Origin: LSUCC0057 sp042091915
Lineage (GTDB): Bacteria; Pseudomonadota; Gammaproteobacteria; Pseudomonadales; Porticoccaceae
DNA length: 32,118 bases
Assembly (NCBI GenBank): GCA_042091915.1
Contig: JBELGO010000010.1
Location: forward strand, 1 to 32,118
Direction: 5' to 3'
Position numbers and translations under genes: made by a program
Shown here: positions 10,051 to 18,292 of the stretch, piece after piece
Position numbering within the stretch: the stretch's first letter is position 1
Layout of the letters: each line of letters begins with the position of its first letter
Notes under the pieces: generated by a model
Seen by the model: the letters and a program-made list of their open reading frames with translations, nothing else
The model's database searches: none
Told to the model about the DNA's origin: nothing

Positions 10051-11006
10051 TTGCGACTCTCCACTGCGAGGCCAAGCGCAACCAACAAGCCACAACTTTT
10101 GTCGCGCAGCTCCTGGCACTCTAGACCGGGGCTCACCGCCACCTCACGCAGCGGATCTGCGACCGTGCAGCGCAACTCTGTCACTTCGCTGAGCCGCTCT
10201 ACCAGCCCTGTAGACCGCGCCCCAAAACCAGTTAATAGCAGCAAATCGACAAAATTATAGGGGCTCGAAGCATAGAAAAATTGCAACTCTCGGCTAATTT
10301 GCTCAATTAATTGCTCGCTACTAGCGCCACTGTCTACGGGTTTCTCTCGATTGTAGAGAAACTCGCCGCGCAACAGCACCGAGAGTGCTACCCCTTGCTC
10401 ACCCACTTCGATCAACGCGACCACATCGGTTGCTTGGGAAAACTGTGGCGCGAGTAGCGAGAATCCGCGCTGCAGAGCAAAGCTTTCAACATCGATGAGT
10501 AACGGAGATAAACCCGCGGCAACCATGAGCGCTTCGCGACTGGCTACGTATTCTTTTCTGCAAGCGACCAGCTGAACTGGACAGAGCGGTCCGCCACTGA
10601 GCTCGACGCGCTGGAAATCCCAGCAAATTTCATCCGCCGGGTAGGGGATATACTGCTCAATCTCAAAGCTGAACAGTTCCTCGAGCTGGCCGACAGTAAA
10701 TTCGCTAGGCAGCTCTAAACGTTTACTGATTGCGGTTGCTGTGGGGACTGCAATGGCGCCCATTTGGCCAGCACCACCGAGCTCATCCACAGCATAGCGC
10801 AGTTGTTCTGCGACTTGATCGAACTCAACGATTTGTCGCTCGACAACAGCACCTTGTGCCAGCAGTTGATGATAAAAACCACTTAATTCGAGCACACCAG
10901 TGCGACTCTGAGCCACGCGAGCTAATGTCAAATGGGTCGCGGACAAATCAATACAGATAAGAGTTCTAGATCGCTTAAAAAGCCACTCTCTCCATTTAAT
11001 TTGCAT
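10044..11006 (-). CDS. pilM: Type IV pilus assembly ATPase-like PilM
   Basis: Actin-like cytoplasmic protein (FtsA/PilM fold) that binds ATP and the PilN tail at the base of the pilus machine. It has 320 residues from the ATG. The phosphate-1-type segment is TLICIDLSATHLTLARV, followed by the family stretch LELPSEFTVGQLEELFSFEIEQYIPYP. A TTG at 11012 would add two residues; either start is possible because the upstream GAGAA is poorly placed for both. It is the first gene of the pilMNOPQ-aroKB run and is divergent from mrcA, 114 bp away. Confidence 0.95.
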   Translation of the reverse strand: MQIKWREWLFKRSRTLICIDLSATHLTLARVAQSRTGVLELSGFYHQLLAQGAVVERQIVEFDQVAEQLRYAVDELGGAGQMGAIAVPTATAISKRLELPSEFTVGQLEELFSFEIEQYIPYPADEICWDFQRVELSGGPLCPVQLVACRKEYVASREALMVAAGLSPLLIDVESFALQRGFSLLAPQFSQATDVVALIEVGEQGVALSVLLRGEFLYNREKPVDSGASSEQLIEQISRELQFFYASSPYNFVDLLLLTGFGARSTGLVERLSEVTELRCTVADPLREVAVSPGLECQELRDKSCGLLVALGLAVESRKW

Positions 11007-11072
11007 ACTCAACCCATTCTCGTTTTGAGGTGAAATATATCAGCGGTGCGAGCACTTCACTCACAGACCCTT

Positions 11073-11093
11073 TATAATGATAGACGTTATAAT
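11073..11093 (+). promoter_or_regulatory. Tandem -10 boxes upstream of mrcA
   Basis: Two perfect TATAAT hexamers occur 15 bp apart (11073-11078 and 11088-11093), each followed by G. No good -35 element is visible at the standard spacing for either. Transcripts from them would begin near 11085-11100, downstream of the ATG at 11046 but upstream of the GTG at 11121. This supports the later start for mrcA. Confidence 0.4.
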
Positions 11094-11120
11094 GTATTCC
11101 CGTATAAGTGGACGCCTACT

Positions 11121-13610
11121 GTGTCAAATTCCTCGCCCAACTTACTGTTAAGACTTGTCCGCAGCCTACTGCCCTTTGCGCTGGCAGGTATCGGCGGCAC
11201 TTTGATGGCAGCGAGCTTTTTGTACCTCTACCTCGGCCCCAAATTGCCAGAGGTAGACCAACTCAACACCGTTGAACTGCAGATACCTCTGCGTATTTAC
11301 ACCCATGATCTGCAACTGATTGCTGAGTTCGGCGAGAAAAAACGCACACCCGTCGACTTCAGTGAAATTCCCCCCCCCCTCATCAACGCTTTTCTCGCGG
11401 CAGAGGACGATGGCTTCTTCTCCCACAGCGGCGTCGACGTTAAAGGTCTTATACGTGCAGCACTGGAGTTGGCGACCACAGGGTCCATTCAAAGTGGCGG
11501 CAGCACCATTACCATGCAGGTAGCGCGCAATTTTTTTCTCGACGCCCGCCAAGAATTTGCCCGCAAATTCAATGAAATACTGCTGGCATTGAAAATAGAG
11601 CGCCAGCTCGACAAAGAATCTATCCTGTCGCTTTACGTCAACAAAATTTATCTCGGCAATCGCGCCTATGGGGTGGGAGCAGCCGCTCAAGTCTATTACG
11701 GCTTGCCGCTCGATCAGCTCTCAATCGCGCAAATGGCAATGATCGCCGGACTGCCCAAAGCTCCATCGCGCTACAACCCCATCGCTAATCCAGAGCGCGC
11801 CAAACAGCGCCGCGATTGGATTCTGGGACGAATGCATCGGCTCGGCTGGCTCAGCCAGATTGACTTTGAGTTAGCCTTAGCCGAGCAAGATAACGCCAGC
11901 TATCACGGCTCACTCGCCGACATACAAGCCGCCTACGCCGCTGAAATGGCTCGTCGCGAAATGATTCAACGCTACGGTCTGAGCGCTTACACTGAAGGGC
12001 TGCAAGTCATTACCACTATCGACTCTTCCCTACAGCGCGCAGCTACCCGCGCAGTTCAAACCGGTATTTTGGAGTATGACTGGCGCCACGGTTACCGTGA
12101 ACTTGAACGGCGTGAACTGCCCGAAGAAGAGTGGCAAACCGCACTGCAAGAGACGCCCATTAGCGGCGACCTAGTTCCCGCAATCATTACCTCAATGACT
12201 GCTGAGCAACTAGAACTATTAATGCCGGATGGCGTCACTGCCACGCTGGACTGGCAGCAAGGGCTCGAGGGATTGCGACGCTACCAGTCGGTCAACAGCC
12301 GCTCGGCACCGATAAAATCGACCGATGAGATTTTCCGCATTGGCGATCTAATCCGCGTCCGTCGTATTGACGATGTCTGGCAGCTCAGCCAACTCCCCGA
12401 GGTACAAGCGGCTCTGGTGGCGCTCAATCCGACTGATGCCGCGGTGCAGGCCATTGTCGGTGGCTTCGACTATCGACTGAGCAATTTCAACCGCGCCAGC
12501 CAGGCAGTGCGCCAACCTGGCTCTAACTTTAAGCCGTTCCTCTACGCGACAGCGATGGCAAATGGCTATCACCCTGCATCGATGATTAACGATGCACCGG
12601 TGGTATTTGCCGATGCCAATTTAGAGGAGGCGTGGCGCCCAGAAAATGACGGCGGCAAGTTTTATGGCCCGACGCGACTGCGCCAGGCGCTATACCGATC
12701 GCGCAACTTGGTTTCAATCCGCTTGCTGCGCGAACTCGGTATAGAGACAGCATTGAACGGTATCGAGAAATTCGGTTTTGATACCAGTGAAATGCCCCGC
12801 GATCTGTCACTGGCACTCGGCACATTTGCCGTCACCCCGCTGCAGGTGGCCAGCGGTTACGCAGCCCTCGCCAATCAGGGGTTTGCTGTCTCACCTTACC
12901 TTGTGGATAAGGTCATAGACCGCAGCGGACAGGTGGTTTTCTCTGCCAATCCCGCTACCGCCTGTCTGCTCTGCGAACAAGATAACACTAGCGCACCAGA
13001 GCCTCTTCAACAGCGCGAGGAGCAGCTGGCGAGCCTACTCGGATCGCTCTCCGAGCGCAGCTTAAACGCAGATGAGCGACTCAATATCGCTAATTTGCAG
13101 CGCGCATTGCTCTCCACTGCTGCCGCTGAGCGCCCGCGAGCCTCGCGTGCACTAGACGCACAGAGCGCGTTTCTGATTGATTCGGTACTCCGCGATGTGA
13201 TTACTCTTGGCACCGGCCGGCGCGCCAAAGTACTCGAGCGAACCGATTTGGCAGGCAAAACAGGGACCACTAACGGGCCGAGGGACGCTTGGTTTTCTGG
13301 CTATTCACCCAATATGGTGGCTACGGCCTGGGTCGGCTTTGATGACAACAGCCAGCTGGGACGCAATGAATACGGCGGCTCGGCGGCGCTGCCCATCTGG
13401 ATCAATTACATGCGTCAAGCACTCGAGGGGGTGCCGGACCTTCCTCGCCAGCAACCGCCCGGTATTGTTCAGGCCAAAATCGATCCCGCTACCGGGCTGC
13501 GAGTAGCGGCCGGCGCAATAGGCATAGATGAGTTTTTTAAGAGTGGTCAGCTACCGCCTCTACAGCGCCAGCAACCCAGCGACCAGTCACTCTCTAACGA
13601 TCTATTTTAA
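11121..13610 (+). CDS. mrcA: Penicillin-binding protein 1A (bifunctional)
   Basis: Class A PBP that polymerises lipid II and cross-links peptidoglycan in the periplasm. It has 829 residues from GTG at 11121. A membrane anchor lies at about residues 15-40. The glycosyltransferase domain has AAEDDGFFSHSGVD (catalytic Glu95) and GGSTITMQVARN. An OB-like insert follows, then the transpeptidase domain with SxxK (Ser468, Lys471 in GSNFKPF), SRN (527-529) and KTGTT (from Lys713). The open frame extends to an ATG at 11046, but that prefix is unlike the family and overlaps the likely promoter. The GTG has only a modest GTGGA ribosome site. The divergent placement against pilM is conserved in gammaproteobacteria. 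Confidence 0.96.
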   Translation: MSNSSPNLLLRLVRSLLPFALAGIGGTLMAASFLYLYLGPKLPEVDQLNTVELQIPLRIYTHDLQLIAEFGEKKRTPVDFSEIPPPLINAFLAAEDDGFFSHSGVDVKGLIRAALELATTGSIQSGGSTITMQVARNFFLDARQEFARKFNEILLALKIERQLDKESILSLYVNKIYLGNRAYGVGAAAQVYYGLPLDQLSIAQMAMIAGLPKAPSRYNPIANPERAKQRRDWILGRMHRLGWLSQIDFELALAEQDNASYHGSLADIQAAYAAEMARREMIQRYGLSAYTEGLQVITTIDSSLQRAATRAVQTGILEYDWRHGYRELERRELPEEEWQTALQETPISGDLVPAIITSMTAEQLELLMPDGVTATLDWQQGLEGLRRYQSVNSRSAPIKSTDEIFRIGDLIRVRRIDDVWQLSQLPEVQAALVALNPTDAAVQAIVGGFDYRLSNFNRASQAVRQPGSNFKPFLYATAMANGYHPASMINDAPVVFADANLEEAWRPENDGGKFYGPTRLRQALYRSRNLVSIRLLRELGIETALNGIEKFGFDTSEMPRDLSLALGTFAVTPLQVASGYAALANQGFAVSPYLVDKVIDRSGQVVFSANPATACLLCEQDNTSAPEPLQQREEQLASLLGSLSERSLNADERLNIANLQRALLSTAAAERPRASRALDAQSAFLIDSVLRDVITLGTGRRAKVLERTDLAGKTGTTNGPRDAWFSGYSPNMVATAWVGFDDNSQLGRNEYGGSAALPIWINYMRQALEGVPDLPRQQPPGIVQAKIDPATGLRVAAGAIGIDEFFKSGQLPPLQRQQPSDQSLSNDLF

Positions 13611-14470
13611 TTGTTGCTGGTTGCTCTTTGGCGCGGCTCTGGCAACCAGCTCCACCAAGCTAAACTGGGGTCGCCGACAGCGACAAAGTGGGAGTTGTAG
13701 GGCGTCACTTTACTGTACTGCAGGCGCTCGCCAGCGCGATTCAAAATATCACCCCCAGCGCCGCGCAGAACGGCATGGCCAGCTGCGGTATCCCACTCGC
13801 CGGTGCGACCGTAGCGCGGGTAACAATCTACCTCTCCCGCGGCAATACGACATAATTTAAGCGAGCTACCCAGGGGCCTGGCAACAATGGCATCGAAGCG
13901 CTCTGCCAGTGCAGTAGAGATTCTCGCTGCAGCAGCCTCACTGTGGCGGCTGCTGGCAGTGATGATTAGCGGATTTTGCTGGTTACCAGACGGCGCTGGG
14001 CGCGTGTGCAAAAGCCTTCTCTCACTGCCGAGCACCCGCCAGCTGCCAACGCTCTGACCACCCTGATAGAGCTCATCACCGAGCGGCCAATAGACCGTAC
14101 CAAAGACACTTTCGCCCTCATCGATGAGCGCAATATTGACAGTAAATTCACCGCTTTTAGCCAAAAACTCTTTGGTGCCATCCAGTGGGTCGACCAGCCA
14201 GTAACGGGGCCAGCTGCGGCGAGTGGCGTCACAAACCTCCGCCGACTCCTCCGAGAGCACCGGCCAATCTGGAAACAGCTGCTGCAATCCAGCGACAATA
14301 ATATTGTGAGCAGCTAAATCCGCCGCGGTGATGGGTGAATTGTCGCCCTTGCGCTCAACCTGCCAGTCGTCACTGCGATAAATGCGGACAATTTCTTCCC
14401 CGGCACGACGTGCCAAATCGGCCAGTGCGTCTATCTGCTCACCACTCAGTCGAGCTTTAGACACAGGCAA
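13607..14470 (-). CDS. cysQ: 3'(2'),5'-bisphosphate nucleotidase
   Basis: Mg2+-dependent, lithium-sensitive phosphatase of the inositol monophosphatase fold that hydrolyses PAP, a by-product of sulfate assimilation, to AMP. It has 287 residues. Metal-site motifs: VLSEES (Glu74, Glu75), WLVDPLDGTKEF (Asp94, Asp97), and GEWDTAAGHAV near the C-terminus. The frame has no usable ATG: the start is TTG at 14470 or GTG at 14464, neither with a good ribosome site. The stop overlaps the mrcA stop within TTAA. In Pseudomonas this gene pairs with nudE, which is absent here. Confidence 0.95.
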   Translation of the reverse strand: MPVSKARLSGEQIDALADLARRAGEEIVRIYRSDDWQVERKGDNSPITAADLAAHNIIVAGLQQLFPDWPVLSEESAEVCDATRRSWPRYWLVDPLDGTKEFLAKSGEFTVNIALIDEGESVFGTVYWPLGDELYQGGQSVGSWRVLGSERRLLHTRPAPSGNQQNPLIITASSRHSEAAAARISTALAERFDAIVARPLGSSLKLCRIAAGEVDCYPRYGRTGEWDTAAGHAVLRGAGGDILNRAGERLQYSKVTPYNSHFVAVGDPSLAWWSWLPEPRQRATSNN

Positions 14471-14538
14471 CAGAGCGCTTTAAAACGCTTGCGATTAGAT
14501 TAGAATAGGCAACTTTACTCATCTGCAGGATTATACTT

Positions 14539-15198
14539 GTGAATCTCGATTGGGACAGCATCGATACCGTACTTCTGGATATGGACGGCACCCTGTTAGA
14601 TTTGCATTTTGACACTCATTTTTGGCTCGAACACCTGCCACAGCGCTATGCGGAGTATCGCAGTATCACGCTGGAACAGGCAAAACAGCAGCTGATGATG
14701 TGGCTAGTAGAGAAGCGCGGCACACTCGACTGGTACTGTCTCGACCACTGGAGCGCTTTAACCGAAATGGATCTGGTTGCGCTTAAACATGAGGTCGGAC
14801 ACCTGATTGATGAACGACCGCTGGCTTTAGAGTTTCTTCGCCATCTAGGTGCGCGCGGCAAACGCCGGGTTCTCATTACCAATGCTCATCGCTCAACACT
14901 CTCACTAAAATTTTCGCTGACGGGTATCGATAATGAGCTCGATTTAGTGATTAGCTCGCACGATTACGGCTACCCCAAGGAGCAGCAGCAATTTTGGCAG
15001 CAACTCTACCAACAGTTGCCCTGCTCACCACAGAGAGCGCTATTTATTGACGATTCTGAGCCGGTGTTGCGCGCAGCTCGCCAGTTTGGCATTGGCCAGC
15101 TACTGGGCATTAGTCAGCCCGATAGCCATGGCCAACGCGCCATACACGATGCCGCACCGCTTTTAGAGTGCTTTAGTCAACTGATGGAGTCTGCATGA
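14539..15198 (+). CDS. yrfG: HAD-family GMP/IMP nucleotidase YrfG
   Basis: Predicted HAD-superfamily 5'-nucleotidase. The E. coli homologue dephosphorylates GMP and IMP. It has 219 residues, close to the family length. Motif I is LLDMDGTLLD (Asp14, Asp16), motif II VLITNAH, the motif III lysine lies in GYPKEQQQF, and motif IV is FIDDSEPVL. The GTG start has AGGA 8 bp upstream. It is the first gene of the yrfG-hslR-hslO-pckA run, the same order as E. coli, and its stop overlaps hslR by 4 bp. Confidence 0.93.
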   Translation: MNLDWDSIDTVLLDMDGTLLDLHFDTHFWLEHLPQRYAEYRSITLEQAKQQLMMWLVEKRGTLDWYCLDHWSALTEMDLVALKHEVGHLIDERPLALEFLRHLGARGKRRVLITNAHRSTLSLKFSLTGIDNELDLVISSHDYGYPKEQQQFWQQLYQQLPCSPQRALFIDDSEPVLRAARQFGIGQLLGISQPDSHGQRAIHDAAPLLECFSQLMESA

Positions 15199-15596
15199 GT
15201 GGCGATCAAGAAGAGAAGTTGCGCATCGACCGCTGGCTCTGGGCTGCGCGATTCTATAAAACCCGCAACTTAGCCAAAACCGCCATCGACAGCGGCAAGG
15301 TATCGATAGATGGGGTAAAAATAAAACCCAGCCGACAGGTAGAGATCGGCCAACAGATCAAACTCAGCCAGGGGTGGGACGAAAAAACCGTAGTGGTTAC
15401 CGCCCTCTCTGCAGTGCGTCGCGGAGCCCCCGAGGCAGCGCTACTCTACAGTGAAACCGCGGAAAGCTTAGCAGCGCGAGATGCACACAAAGAGCAGCGC
15501 CGGCTGCAACCCGACATAGCTGGACAAGGGCGCCCCAATAAGCGCCAGCGACGCCAAATCCATCGTTTTATTCATAAAGACCAACACGACCAGTGA
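15195..15596 (+). CDS. hslR: Heat-shock protein 15, S4-domain RNA-binding
   Basis: Hsp15 binds 50S subunits carrying nascent peptidyl-tRNA and helps recycle stalled ribosomes after heat shock. The 133-residue protein has an S4 RNA-binding domain at about residues 8-70 (RIDRWLWAARFYKTRNLA, then IDSGKVSIDG) and a lysine/arginine/glutamine-rich tail, as in E. coli. The ATGA overlap with yrfG implies coupled translation. It also overlaps an upstream in-frame GTG of hslO. Confidence 0.95.
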   Translation: MSGDQEEKLRIDRWLWAARFYKTRNLAKTAIDSGKVSIDGVKIKPSRQVEIGQQIKLSQGWDEKTVVVTALSAVRRGAPEAALLYSETAESLAARDAHKEQRRLQPDIAGQGRPNKRQRRQIHRFIHKDQHDQ

Positions 15597-15607
15597 GAGA
15601 CTGCGCA

Positions 15608-16507
15608 ATGCAAAACCCAGCGATAAGTGCCGACCAACTCCAACGCTTTACCTTTGTCGAGGCTGATGTGCGCGGCACGGTGGTAACACTCTCGCAAAGC
15701 TATCGCGAATTGATTGGCAACCACCCGTACCCGGCACCGGCAGCTGCTCTACTTGGTCAATTTGCCGCCGCGGCAACCCTACTGGCAACTCTGCTCAAGC
15801 ACGATGCCAGCGTCATCATCCAAGCACACGGCAGCGGCCTACTTTCCACGGTTATGGCTGAATCTGACCACCAGCTCAATATTCGTGGCATTGTTACCGC
15901 AGCAGATAGCGAGGCCGGTATCGGAGCCATTGCCAGCGATGCAACGCTCGACGATCTGCTCGGTGTTGCAACACTGGCGATCACCATTCAGCCGGCACAA
16001 GGCCAGCGTTACCAAGGCATTGTCAACCTCGAGGGAGGTGATCTCGCCAGCTGTCTGGAACAGTATTTCAATCAGTCTGAACAGCTCCACAGCTGTGTAA
16101 AGTTGGCCGCCAACAGCGATACGGCGGGCGGGCTAATCCTCCAGCAAATGCCCCCAGAACAAGCGGCCAGTGGCGCAACCAGCGACCCTGAACAATGGCG
16201 TGAACTAACTCTGTTAGCCGGCACTTTAAAACCGCAAGAACAGCTTGAACTTGATCACCAGGAGCAGCTCACTCGGCTATTTCACGAGCACCCGCTGAAT
16301 TTGCGCGACAGTCTGCCCGTACACTTTCGCTGTAGCTGCTCCGAACAGCGAACATTGACCGCTTTGATGGCTCTGGGGCGAGAGGAACTGCAGGCTATGA
16401 TCGCTGAACAACCTGTGACCGAGGTGGTCTGTCAATTTTGCAACTTCCCCTACTCTTTCTCGTCCGGCCAGTTAAGTGCTCTCCTCACGGAGGATCCAAT
16501 ACACTAA
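15608..16507 (+). CDS. hslO: Redox-regulated chaperone Hsp33
   Basis: Cytosolic holdase activated by oxidation, when zinc release and disulfide formation unfold its C-terminal switch. It has 299 residues from ATG at 15608. The redox centre is complete: Cys242-x-Cys244 and Cys275-x-x-Cys278. I chose this ATG over the GTG at 15593 because GAGAG lies at a suitable distance and the resulting N-terminus fits the family (DQLQRFTFVEADVRG). It is co-transcribed with hslR, as in E. coli. Confidence 0.96.
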   Translation: MQNPAISADQLQRFTFVEADVRGTVVTLSQSYRELIGNHPYPAPAAALLGQFAAAATLLATLLKHDASVIIQAHGSGLLSTVMAESDHQLNIRGIVTAADSEAGIGAIASDATLDDLLGVATLAITIQPAQGQRYQGIVNLEGGDLASCLEQYFNQSEQLHSCVKLAANSDTAGGLILQQMPPEQAASGATSDPEQWRELTLLAGTLKPQEQLELDHQEQLTRLFHEHPLNLRDSLPVHFRCSCSEQRTLTALMALGREELQAMIAEQPVTEVVCQFCNFPYSFSSGQLSALLTEDPIH

Positions 16508-16535
16508 AACCAATTTTTATAGACCAGAGAGACGA

Positions 16536-16577
16536 TATTGATACGGTGAATAGTGGTATTACACCGACCAATCAATA
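16536..16577. promoter_or_regulatory. Nested inverted repeat between hslO and pckA
   Basis: Outer arms TATTGAT (16536-16542) and ATCAATA (16571-16577) enclose inner arms CGGTG (16544-16548) and CACCG (16562-16566). There is no T-run after it, so it is not a typical terminator. It lies about 100 bp before the pckA ATG and could be an operator or a leader RNA structure. Confidence 0.45.
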
Positions 16578-16673
16578 CCCTCTTTTATGGCACAATACAG
16601 TCCATATTCGACACTGACTGGTGACACTTTCAGTTCGGCACAGATTCACTGCACAGACATAGAGACTCTTAAA

Positions 16674-18218
16674 ATGACTGAACCGACTATCTATCGCGAC
16701 CTAAGCTCAGCACAACTCATTGAAATGTCTATCGCCCGCGGCGAAGGCTCTCTGACCGATACCGGCGCCTTACTGGCTGTGACTGGCGAGCGCACAGGCC
16801 GTTCTCCTGCAGACCGTTTCATTGTAGACGAGCCCAGCAGCAGCGAATCGATAGATTGGGGTTCGGTTAACCGCCCCATCGAAGCAGATAAATTCGATGC
16901 TTTATGGCAGCGTGTCGATGCTCATCTTGCCGCTACCGATCGTTATGTTTCGCGCTTACACGTCGGCCAAGACAGCGAGCACTATATTCCAGTTAAAGTC
17001 ACCACAGAGACGGCCTGGCACCAACTGTTTGCCCGCAATATGTTTATCCGTGCAGAAAAATATAATGGCGGCGGCAAAGAAGAGTGGAAGATTCTCCACG
17101 CGGCCAACTTTGTCTGCGATCCCGAGCGCGATGGCACCAATAGCAGCGGTGTAGTAATCATTAATTTTGCACAGCGCAAAGTGCTCCTCGCCGGCATGAA
17201 GTACGCCGGTGAGATGAAGAAGGCTATGTTCTCCGTTCAAAACTTCCTGCTCCCAGAAAAAGATGTCATGCCGATGCACTGCTCGGCCAACGTTGGCGAA
17301 GATGGCGATACTGCACTGTTCTTTGGCCTATCTGGCACTGGCAAAACCACCCTCTCTGCCGACCCAGACCGCTACCTGATCGGCGACGATGAGCACGGTT
17401 GGGGCAAAGGAACTGTGTTTAATTTAGAGGGCGGCTGCTACGCCAAAACGATCGATCTCTCGCAAAAGAACGAGCCAGTAATCTGGGATGCCATACGCTT
17501 TGGTGCGATTGTCGAGAACGTTGTAGTCGACAACCAGCAGAAACCCGATTACTGCGATACCTCACTCTCTGAAAATGGCCGCTGCAGCTACCCGTTAGAG
17601 CATGTTGAAAAGCGCTGCGAAGCTAACCAGAGTGGCGAGCCAAAAAACATTATTTTCCTGACTTGCGATGTTACTGGGGTACTGCCACCGGTCTCTATCC
17701 TCAGTAAAGAGGCAGCCGCTTATCACTTCTTGAGTGGCTACACCGCGCGTGTTGGCTCGACTGAAATGGGTGCCGAGGCGGGTATTCATCCGACTTTCTC
17801 AACCTGTTTTGGCGCTCCATTTATGCCGCGTCCAGCAGCAGTGTATGCCGAACTTCTCATGCGTCGCATCGAAGAGTTTGGGTCGCGCGTCTATCTGGTC
17901 AACACCGGGTGGACGGGTGGTGCCGGTGGCGCAGGCGGCACGGGCAGCCGCTTCCCGATCCCAGTGACACGCGCTGTGGTAACCGCCATCACCAATGGCG
18001 ACCTAGAAAATTGCGCCTCAGAGCGTCTCGAACAGCTCAATTTGGAGATCCCCACCTCGGTACCGGGTGTCGACGCTAGCTACCTCAACCCACGCAACAA
18101 CTGGGGCGACACCGCAGCGTATGATGAGCAAGCCAGCAAATTGGCCGGCCTATTTATAGAAAATATTAAAAAGTTTGCCCCGGCAGATGAAGTCATTGCA
18201 GCGGGCCCTAAAGCGTAA
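16674..18218 (+). CDS. pckA: Phosphoenolpyruvate carboxykinase (ATP)
   Basis: Converts oxaloacetate and ATP to PEP, CO2 and ADP, the first step of gluconeogenesis. It has 514 residues from ATG at 16674, matching the Pseudomonas length. Features include TGALLAVTGERTGRSPADRF near the N-terminus, the PEPCK P-loop GLSGTGKTTLS (from residue 218), the metal-site stretch LIGDDEHGWG, and TGWTGG near the C-terminus. The frame also runs back to an ATG at 16587, but those 29 residues are not family-like. It is preceded by a nested inverted repeat and followed by an intrinsic terminator. Confidence 0.97.
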   Translation: MTEPTIYRDLSSAQLIEMSIARGEGSLTDTGALLAVTGERTGRSPADRFIVDEPSSSESIDWGSVNRPIEADKFDALWQRVDAHLAATDRYVSRLHVGQDSEHYIPVKVTTETAWHQLFARNMFIRAEKYNGGGKEEWKILHAANFVCDPERDGTNSSGVVIINFAQRKVLLAGMKYAGEMKKAMFSVQNFLLPEKDVMPMHCSANVGEDGDTALFFGLSGTGKTTLSADPDRYLIGDDEHGWGKGTVFNLEGGCYAKTIDLSQKNEPVIWDAIRFGAIVENVVVDNQQKPDYCDTSLSENGRCSYPLEHVEKRCEANQSGEPKNIIFLTCDVTGVLPPVSILSKEAAAYHFLSGYTARVGSTEMGAEAGIHPTFSTCFGAPFMPRPAAVYAELLMRRIEEFGSRVYLVNTGWTGGAGGAGGTGSRFPIPVTRAVVTAITNGDLENCASERLEQLNLEIPTSVPGVDASYLNPRNNWGDTAAYDEQASKLAGLFIENIKKFAPADEVIAAGPKA

Positions 18219-18231
18219 CGTGCAAGCACTT

Positions 18232-18266
18232 AAAAAACCGGCCGAGGTCTCTCTGCCGGTTTTTTT
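18232..18266 (+). terminator. Intrinsic terminator after pckA
   Basis: AAAAAACCGGC (18232-18242) pairs with GCCGGTTTTTTT (18255-18266) across a 12-base loop, giving a GC-rich stem core followed by seven T residues. The A-run on the other side could let it work in both directions. It begins 13 bases after the pckA stop. Confidence 0.9.
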
Positions 18267-18292
18267 ATGCTCCACTAAAATAGGCTTTTTCT

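Noticed and set aside
13528..13860. Plus-strand open frame over the 3' end of mrcA and opposite cysQ
   Set aside because: Shadow frame overlapping two conserved genes; no domain visible.
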